Source: DASXRU01 sp039933315 (GTDB lineage: Bacteria > Acidobacteriota > Blastocatellia > Pyrinomonadales > Pyrinomonadaceae). From it: a stretch of DNA of 7,521 bases. The stretch's first letter is position 1. Each line of letters opens with the position of its first letter. The position numbers and the translations under genes were made by a program. The DNA is taken from contig JBDTOI010000195.1 in NCBI GenBank assembly GCA_039933315.1, positions 1-7,521 of the forward strand. Reading direction: 5' to 3'. The notes under the pieces were generated by a model. It was not told the origin of the DNA. It was given only the letters and a program-made list of their open reading frames with translations, and did not search any database. Of the stretch, positions 1-4,162 are shown one piece after another.

Positions 1-59
1 ATCCTAGATTCAACAACGCACAGCGTGGAGGAGGGAGTTGGTTTCCAACTGACTTACAA

Positions 60-1313
60 ATGGGACGTCAAATCCTCGTTGATACAATCCTACAAGCTAA
101 CCCTCACTTTTCGGTAGAGGATCCGGTAATAACAATCATTAAAAAGGAGTTAGAGAGTGATGCGCTTTTGGCTGAACTCAGAGTAATAAACAATGAAGAA
201 TTAACATACAACCCCTTCATTGTGGAGCTATTAATTAATGAATCAACCGATCTAATCCAATCCTGCATTCAACAACGCACCGAGTTGAAAAACTTGGAGG
301 TAACGTTATTAACCGATAGTATTAACAAGATATTGTCTAGGAAGCGACGTTCATATGAAAAAGCTGTTATTGATGCCGATGCAAATATTCCAGCTGCCCA
401 CAAAACGTTGTCCAAACAATACCGATTGAAATATAGCGAGAATTCGATAATGTCTGATGATGAATCATCAGATGCAGTCAAACGCTATGAAGACACCCTC
501 AAGGCTGCAAGAACAGATTTGAGGACGGAGTTTGAAACGTATGAAGACCTGCTCATTGATTTCAGTAAGGATGCCAACTCGGGCCTAAATTACTTTTTGA
601 GATATAAAGAGAAGAAAGAACTTTACTGGGAAGACCTCAAGGAGCTTTTTAGAAAGTTGAAATCTCTTGAACGCGGATTCGCAACAGTTTATAGGATCGT
701 CGCCCCCCTTCCTGAACTAAGTCAAAGCGGTTTGTTAAACCAATATTATTTGTGGCTCAAGAGTAATCTATTAAAACTTTCTAAGATACTTGAAACAGAA
801 CAGGAATTTACTCTGTTTATTCCCATAAAGAACGGCTTTCGAACTAGAAAAGGCGGCATTGCAATTCTATTTCCCACTGAAAATCTAAGGGGCCAACCCT
901 GGCGTGAAACATTCGACGAAATGAGAAACGCGGGTGAATTTGTCTTCAAACTCCCTCCTGCAATCCTAGAGTTTAAGCGGCACATTAGAACCAGAAGTAT
1001 TGGGGTTTTGGTCAGAACAAAGGACAGACAAGATCTCCAAGAATTTTGGAATCTAACGATCACACTTCCTAAGCAGGTGGACTCGACAGGACATGAGTGG
1101 CGTATCCCCAAACTTGTTGTCACCGCGACTAACTCAAGGGATTTGCTATATGACTACCAGGCAAAAAGCCTCTCGTATTTTAACGCCAACCCATTTGCTC
1201 GTGATGGCGATTGGAGAATTGAGTTTCCCGAGACCAGTTCTATTGATAACCCGAGAAGATCCGATATCATTTTGGATGTAATACTTGTTCTTAGAGTCGC
1301 GGTAACTGAGTAA
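60..1313 (+). CDS. Helical protein with a divergent Tc-toxin A-like C-terminal domain (possibly 5'-partial)
   Basis: The function is not firmly recognised. Residues 60-250 (counted from the ATG at 60) are rich in Glu, Lys and Leu and look largely alpha-helical or coiled-coil. Residues 285-415 look like a beta-rich domain with GEFVFKLP (292-299), RTRSIGVLVR (310-319), DWRIEFP (384-390) and a final SDIILDVILVLRVAV (401-415). This order resembles the C-terminal TcB-binding domain of Tc-toxin A proteins: a 'G-x-F-x-LP' strand, then 'R-x-I-x-S-V', then 'W-x-L-x-LP', then a closing 'ISDVILHIRYTA' strand. That likeness is recalled from the family and was not searched. No signal peptide or membrane segment is seen. 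The frame stays open from position 3 to the ATG, with no in-frame start codon in between. A GGAGGAGGG lies 24 nt before the ATG, too far to serve it, so the true start may lie upstream of the window. Codon use is AT-rich compared with the right half of the window. It is probably co-transcribed with the next gene. Confidence 0.62.
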   Translation: MGRQILVDTILQANPHFSVEDPVITIIKKELESDALLAELRVINNEELTYNPFIVELLINESTDLIQSCIQQRTELKNLEVTLLTDSINKILSRKRRSYEKAVIDADANIPAAHKTLSKQYRLKYSENSIMSDDESSDAVKRYEDTLKAARTDLRTEFETYEDLLIDFSKDANSGLNYFLRYKEKKELYWEDLKELFRKLKSLERGFATVYRIVAPLPELSQSGLLNQYYLWLKSNLLKLSKILETEQEFTLFIPIKNGFRTRKGGIAILFPTENLRGQPWRETFDEMRNAGEFVFKLPPAILEFKRHIRTRSIGVLVRTKDRQDLQEFWNLTITLPKQVDSTGHEWRIPKLVVTATNSRDLLYDYQAKSLSYFNANPFARDGDWRIEFPETSSIDNPRRSDIILDVILVLRVAVTE

Positions 1314-1320
1314 TTGATTT

Positions 1321-1983
1321 ATGTCCAAAAATGAAAGATTTAATCATGGAAGCGTTTCGCAGCGCACGATTTCTAAGGCATATTCGAGAGTCATCGTGCC
1401 ATCGTATCGCGAAGAAATCCCTCAACAAAAAGTTGAGCCGCAGAGAGGAGCCATCGGCGGATGGCTTGAACTTGCAAAGGCATTTGTCGAAGTGGCCAAA
1501 ATCGTCTTGACTGCGGGAGACAGAGAAGTACAGGATCAGATTAAATCGATTGCGAGAGAGGTTTTGCAGAACTCTCTGGGCCAGAATGGAGAGGCGCGCG
1601 TCTCCTTTCACGTCACGTTTGAGATTAGAGCCTTTGGCGATACAGAAATAGTCTGTATCGACTATGACCGAGGCAACGGGTTGATTATGAGTGCGAGAGT
1701 GCCCAATTCTCCCTTTCTGCAAACAGACAGAACATACACAGTGGTTGTCGACGTTTATACAAACAATCCTGAGGAGCTAGCAAATCCTGAGGTTCTTCAG
1801 AGTCTCAAAAACCAAATAATCGCGCAAACAAATGCTAAACCTGAAAGCGAGCGCAGGGGGCCCACCGAACACGACTTAAAAGATATGAATGACCGAATCA
1901 AGGGTGATGCACACTTTGATAAAGGCTATAAAGACCAAATCGATAAGGCCGAGGGGCGTGATGGGAATTCCATGACAGCGTAA
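1321..1983 (+). CDS. Hypothetical protein, 220 aa, partner gene of the Tc-like protein
   Basis: I do not recognise this protein. It starts 7 nt after the preceding stop with no clear Shine-Dalgarno, which suggests translational coupling in a two-gene unit. Residues 1-45 are polar and probably disordered. Residues 47-88 look like one or two amphipathic helices (WLELAKAFVEVAKIVLT, then a charged helix ending near LQNSLGQ). Residues 91-147 alternate in a beta-strand pattern (ARVSFHVTFEIRAF, IVCIDYDR, TYTVVVDVYTN) like a small beta-sandwich. Residues 151-172 are helical, and the tail from 173 is charged and Lys/Asp/Gly-rich. There is no signal peptide, membrane segment or catalytic motif. If the upstream gene is a Tc-like component, this could be an accessory or chaperone protein, but nothing in the sequence proves that. 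Base composition matches the upstream gene and differs from the genes to the right. Confidence 0.6.
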   Translation: MSKNERFNHGSVSQRTISKAYSRVIVPSYREEIPQQKVEPQRGAIGGWLELAKAFVEVAKIVLTAGDREVQDQIKSIAREVLQNSLGQNGEARVSFHVTFEIRAFGDTEIVCIDYDRGNGLIMSARVPNSPFLQTDRTYTVVVDVYTNNPEELANPEVLQSLKNQIIAQTNAKPESERRGPTEHDLKDMNDRIKGDAHFDKGYKDQIDKAEGRDGNSMTA

Positions 1984-2103
1984 CGAACAGCATGCATCTG
2001 GTTGAAGACAAGCGGAAATTTACAAGCCCAGCCTTTGTTGGCCACTTTTACGGGAATTCAGGGAACATCGGGAACGGTCAGTGTGGTCGCTAAGTCCTTG
2101 GAA

Positions 2104-2131
2104 TTGAAGGAAGTAGCATTATGGCTTTAAG
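2104..2131 (+). promoter_or_regulatory. Possible sigma-70-type promoter for the tRNA gene
   Basis: TTGAAG (2104-2109) and TTTAAG (2126-2131) are separated by 16 nt, each matching four of six consensus positions. A start near 2138 would give a 10-nt leader before the mature tRNA. The same stretch contains the inverted repeat AAGGAAG (2107-2113) / CTTCCTT (2132-2138). The promoter call is weak and rests mainly on position. Confidence 0.3.
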
Positions 2132-2147
2132 CTTCCTTAAAACATAC

Positions 2148-2222
<75 letters not shown>

Positions 2223-2229
2223 ACATTTC

Positions 2230-2270
2230 AAACGGGCGACCCCAACAGGTGTTGGCGTCGCCCGTTTCTT
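2230..2270 (+). terminator. Intrinsic terminator of the tRNA-Val gene
   Basis: AAACGGGCGAC (2230-2240) pairs perfectly with GTCGCCCGTTT (2257-2267). An inner stem CCAAC/GTTGG (2242-2246/2251-2255) closes on the loop AGGT, leaving only one C:C mismatch in a ~16-bp helix. The U-rich end TTTCTTT follows at once. It begins 8 nt after the CCA, so the tRNA is probably a single-gene transcript. Confidence 0.92.
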
Positions 2271-2336
2271 TGCGGCCACCCACCGCTGAGCAATAAGCTC
2301 GCCGAAGCTACTTCTCCAAAATCAACTCGCAAATGT

Positions 2337-2448
2337 GCCCGCGCCCCATGTGTTCGCGGGCTGTGACCTTCACTTGATCTCGGCACTTTTCATTCGTTAC
2401 GATTCAACTAACCAGGCGGACGCCTGAAAGGGTCGCGCTTTCGTGACC
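2337..2448. repeat. Cluster of three GC-rich hairpins
   Basis: Three inverted repeats lie within 112 nt of non-coding sequence. GCCCGCG (2337-2343) pairs with CGCGGGC (2355-2361) around an 11-nt loop. CAGGC (2413-2417) pairs with GCCTG (2422-2426) around GGAC. GGTCGCG (2431-2437) pairs with CGTGACC (2442-2448), with one G:T pair, around CTTT. None has a clear U-tract, so they are not obvious terminators. They could be a REP-like element, operators, or the structured leader of the gene at 2504. Confidence 0.45.
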
Positions 2449-2452
2449 GTCG

Positions 2453-2494
2453 ATTAGTTTTATCGGGCGAGGTCATTTAGTTTATCGGGCAAGG
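2453..2494 (+). promoter_or_regulatory. Tandem direct repeat, possible operator, upstream of the secreted protein gene
   Basis: Two near-identical copies of about 19-20 nt lie at 2453-2472 and 2476-2494. They share the exact core TTTATCGGGC (2459-2468 and 2481-2490), spaced 22 nt, which is about two helical turns. The second copy runs into the Shine-Dalgarno GGGAGGG (2493-2499) of the next gene. Repeats placed on one DNA face just ahead of a start are typical of regulator binding sites, though a small duplication with no role is also possible. Confidence 0.45.
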
Positions 2495-2503
2495 GAGGGT
2501 CGA

Positions 2504-2851
2504 ATGAGAAAACGTTTCTACAGATTTGCGGCTTTGTCTTTTGCACCGATGGTGCTTTGCCTTGTTGCAGGCCACGCCGGAACGCAAACAGCGGTCACCT
2601 CGTATGACGATCGCGCGGCGTTCGCAAGAAACTCCACCGGCCTGACTGTTATTAACTTCGACGGACTCGCGGCGAACTCAGGCTTCACCAACTTCAAAGC
2701 GCCGCAGAGTTTCGGGACCGGCGGAATCGAGTTTCGACTTTCGGGCGGCGGCAGGTTTGGCCCCGGTTACATCAGCCTTGTGGGTCCATGGTATTACGCC
2801 GGCCCCATCTATGAGACGGGCACCGGCGCGAAGCTTGGTGAGCATCCATAA
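2504..2851 (+). pseudogene. Secreted protein with a PEP-CTERM-type N-terminal domain, apparently truncated
   Basis: The 115-residue product starts at an ATG with a good Shine-Dalgarno (GGGAGGG, 5 nt away). It has a signal peptide of roughly residues 1-25 (basic MRKRFYRF, then a hydrophobic core) with likely cleavage after GHA. The mature part carries YDDRAAFARN (34-43), TVINFDGLA (48-56), a FxNF segment (61-64) and GGIEFRLSG (73-81). This is the usual opening of secreted proteins in which such a block is followed by a longer beta-sandwich of another 80-150 residues and sometimes a PEP-CTERM anchor. Here the frame stops at residue 115, and no continuation is evident in either other plus-strand frame after 2851. 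I read this as a truncated or decaying gene. It could instead be a genuine short secreted protein. It seems to be a single gene. Confidence 0.5.
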
Positions 2852-3027
2852 TCGAGAGCGCGGCCGCTGCAACTTTTGCCTCCAAATGGGCGCGTCCTAC
2901 AAACCGGAACATTTAAATCGTCTGAGCGTCTAAATCTAAGCCACGCCCAGCACAAGTTCATTGCACAGCGCGCGCGCACTCTGATACCGACGTCTGATCA
3001 GCTTTGTAAGTCCCTCCCACGTTCTGG
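2852..3027. other. Intergenic gap between convergent genes, nothing recognised
   Basis: This 176-nt stretch lies between the end of the truncated secreted protein gene and the end of the minus-strand 202-residue gene. No intrinsic terminator with a U-tract is visible on either strand, although the genes converge here. It holds an alternating GCGCGCGCGC run near 2968-2978 and a TCTGAT duplication near 2981 and 2994, with no assigned role. Confidence 0.4.
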
Positions 3028-3636
3028 TTACTGCAAAATCGGATGCGAGCCGCCGCGGCTGTGGTCGGCGGTGCGTTCGTAGAGGGCGCGGTTGTTGTAG
3101 TAGAGCACCAGGTGCTCGCCTTCGTAGCGCACTACATTGGCAATCCTGCCAAAGTCCTGCTCGTGCTCCGCAATTACAAAAGCGCTGGGGTTGTAAGCCA
3201 GAACCATGCCCGCGGCGAATACATACCCGCCCTTATCGTAAACCGAGCCGGCGTACTGGCCAGCTCCGACGGCGATGTCCGGCGAATAGTGTCCGCCGCT
3301 GTCCTTCACCCGATCCGCCCGGCCGATGAATACAGTGTAGTCGCCTGGGTTCAGACGGTTCCGGTACCCATGGCGCCGCGCTACCGCAAACAAATCATTA
3401 AAGCCCTGGTCAATCGCCCGCAGAACTTCGGGCCGTGGCATCTTACGCGCAAGGATCGTAACGCCGCCCGGCGTCATAGTTATCACGGGAAAATTGTCGC
3501 CGGTAACCTGCCGCGCGCGCGCGATAAGGGCCGGATGAACGGGAGGAGGCGATAAAGCAGCCACCTGCCCCATGGACAAAGCCATGACTGCCAGCAGTGA
3601 CGAAGCTTTCATGATTGCTGAATTCTTTATGCTCAT
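3028..3636 (-). CDS. Secreted hypothetical protein, 202 aa, with a His/Glu-rich C-terminal region
   Basis: No family is recognised. The N-terminus carries a signal peptide: MSIKNSAIMKASSLLAV, then a hydrophobic stretch, with likely cleavage near VAA (25-27). The mature protein has a mixed alpha/beta pattern. GVTILARKM (58-66) is followed by a helix (69-90) with RPEVLRAIDQGFNDLFAVAR, then strands such as DYTVFIGRA (99-107). The C-terminal 50 residues hold AEHEQDF (156-162), RYEGEHLVLYYNN (170-182) and DHSRGGSHPIL (191-201). That gives several His/Glu residues that could bind a metal, but no HExxH motif is complete. The start at 3636 is preferred over the Met at residue 9 because AGGGGG lies 6 nt before it and no Shine-Dalgarno precedes the inner Met. 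It follows the small peptide gene on the same strand across a structured 106-nt spacer. Export to the periplasm or outside is inferred; the activity is unknown. Confidence 0.75.
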   Translation of the reverse strand: MSIKNSAIMKASSLLAVMALSMGQVAALSPPPVHPALIARARQVTGDNFPVITMTPGGVTILARKMPRPEVLRAIDQGFNDLFAVARRHGYRNRLNPGDYTVFIGRADRVKDSGGHYSPDIAVGAGQYAGSVYDKGGYVFAAGMVLAYNPSAFVIAEHEQDFGRIANVVRYEGEHLVLYYNNRALYERTADHSRGGSHPILQ

Positions 3637-3649
3637 TTCCTACCCCCTG

Positions 3650-3687
3650 AAATGATAAAACCCGGGAACACGGGGGTTCGCGGGTTT
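3650..3687 (-). terminator. Terminator-like hairpin directly before the 202-aa gene
   Basis: Read on the minus strand, AAACCCG and CGGGTTT (3687-3681 and 3664-3658) form a 7-bp outer stem. GAAC/GTTC (3679-3676/3669-3666) forms the inner stem, and the run TTTTATCATTT follows. The U-tract ends about 2 nt before the Shine-Dalgarno AGGGGG of the gene at 3636. It may end the small peptide transcript or act as an attenuator for the downstream gene. Confidence 0.65.
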
Positions 3688-3689
3688 CG

Positions 3690-3745
3690 TCAAAGGTCGC
3701 TTACGCTGCTCAGTGATTCAATGAATCCTTTGAGCAGTATGCTCA
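3690..3745 (-). promoter_or_regulatory. Leader with mutually exclusive stems between the peptide gene and the 202-aa gene
   Basis: TGAGCA at 3731-3736 can pair with TGCTCA at 3740-3745 (overlapping the peptide stop codon, loop GTA). It can also pair with TGCTCA at 3707-3712, where the stem extends to 7 bp and encloses the inner hairpin GATTC/GAATC (3715-3719/3723-3727). In addition, CCTTTGA (3727-3733) can pair with TCAAAGG (3690-3696). These choices exclude each other in part, and all lie just ahead of the terminator-like stem. The layout resembles an attenuator or a processing site. No known riboswitch class is recognised. Confidence 0.45.
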
Positions 3746-3934
3746 AGGTTTCCGGTCGCTTTTTGGGCCGCCCCCCTGATTATTGTTGGCCGGTGGCTTC
3801 TCCTTAACAATTACCTTGTTATCTGCCGGCTTAGGCGGACGCTTCGGTTCTTCACCCTTCTTCTGGCCGAAAGCGCCGGCTGAGACGATGAAAATCATCG
3901 TCGCCATGGCCAGGATTCGCTTTAGCTTTTTCAT
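3743..3934 (-). CDS. Small secreted Lys/Pro-rich peptide, 63 aa
   Basis: The product is a short secreted peptide of unknown role. From the preferred Met, residues 1-23 form a textbook signal peptide (MKKLKRIL, hydrophobic core, AGAFG) and the mature ~40 residues are low-complexity. The mature part is rich in Lys, Pro, Asn and Gly, for example PKRPPKP (30-36), KEKPPANNNQGGG (44-56) and KSDRKP (58-63). It is probably disordered and strongly basic. Similar small secreted proteins are familiar to me from Blastocatellia genomes, without known function. The start at 3934 is chosen because AGGAGG (3952-3947) lies 12 nt before it. An in-frame ATG at 3955, adding 7 residues, has no Shine-Dalgarno of its own. 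A strong sigma-54-type promoter lies 77 nt upstream of the start codon. It may act in cell-envelope binding, but that is a guess from charge alone. Confidence 0.72.
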   Translation of the reverse strand: MKKLKRILAMATMIFIVSAGAFGQKKGEEPKRPPKPADNKVIVKEKPPANNNQGGGPKSDRKP

Positions 3935-4010
3935 AATTAATTCCAGCCTCCTCATGCGAATTTATCTAGCGCACATGAGAGAGAGAAGAGAGACGCGCCA
4001 ACCTTGTTTT

Positions 4011-4027
4011 AGCAATACCAGTGCCAA
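4011..4027 (-). promoter_or_regulatory. Sigma-54 (RpoN) -24/-12 promoter for the small peptide gene
   Basis: The minus strand reads TTGGCACTGGTATTGCT. This matches the YTGGCAC-N5-TTGCW consensus, with GG at -25/-24 and GC at -13/-12 exactly 12 nt apart. Transcription is predicted to start near 4000, giving a leader of about 66 nt before the start codon at 3934. Sigma-54 promoters need an enhancer-binding activator, and a candidate site lies upstream. Confidence 0.75.
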
Positions 4028-4093
4028 GCCGTGGTTTAGACGAAACGAGCACGTTTGCGGTTGCCAGCTCACGAAATCACCTTTTCTGACACC

Positions 4094-4106
4094 CTGTTTC
4101 GAACAG
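4094..4106. promoter_or_regulatory. Palindrome, possible enhancer-binding site for the sigma-54 promoter
   Basis: CTGTTTCGAACAG is a 5-bp inverted repeat with a 3-nt centre. It lies about 94-106 bp upstream of the start site predicted from the -24/-12 element, which is the usual distance for a sigma-54 activator. Only one copy is seen, and the match to any named regulator is unknown. Confidence 0.35.
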
Positions 4107-4162
4107 CTTGATACCGTATGGTGCACTATTTCGGGCCCTTTATGCAGGTTTTTTGGCCCTGT

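Noticed and set aside
746..1722. Two minus-strand open frames opposite the left-hand genes
   Set aside because: No ribosome site or protein-like features; the plus-strand genes fit composition and spacing better.
2020..2060. Possible terminator after the 220-aa gene
   Set aside because: Only 3-bp pairings precede the short T run, so no stable stem can be supported.
3043..3555. Long plus-strand open frame (170 codons) opposite the 202-aa secreted protein
   Set aside because: The minus-strand frame has a signal peptide, a Shine-Dalgarno and natural protein composition; the plus-strand product does not.
4130..4162. GGGCC/GGCCC pairing after the propeller gene as a terminator
   Set aside because: The loop is about 18 nt and no U-tract follows on the minus strand.
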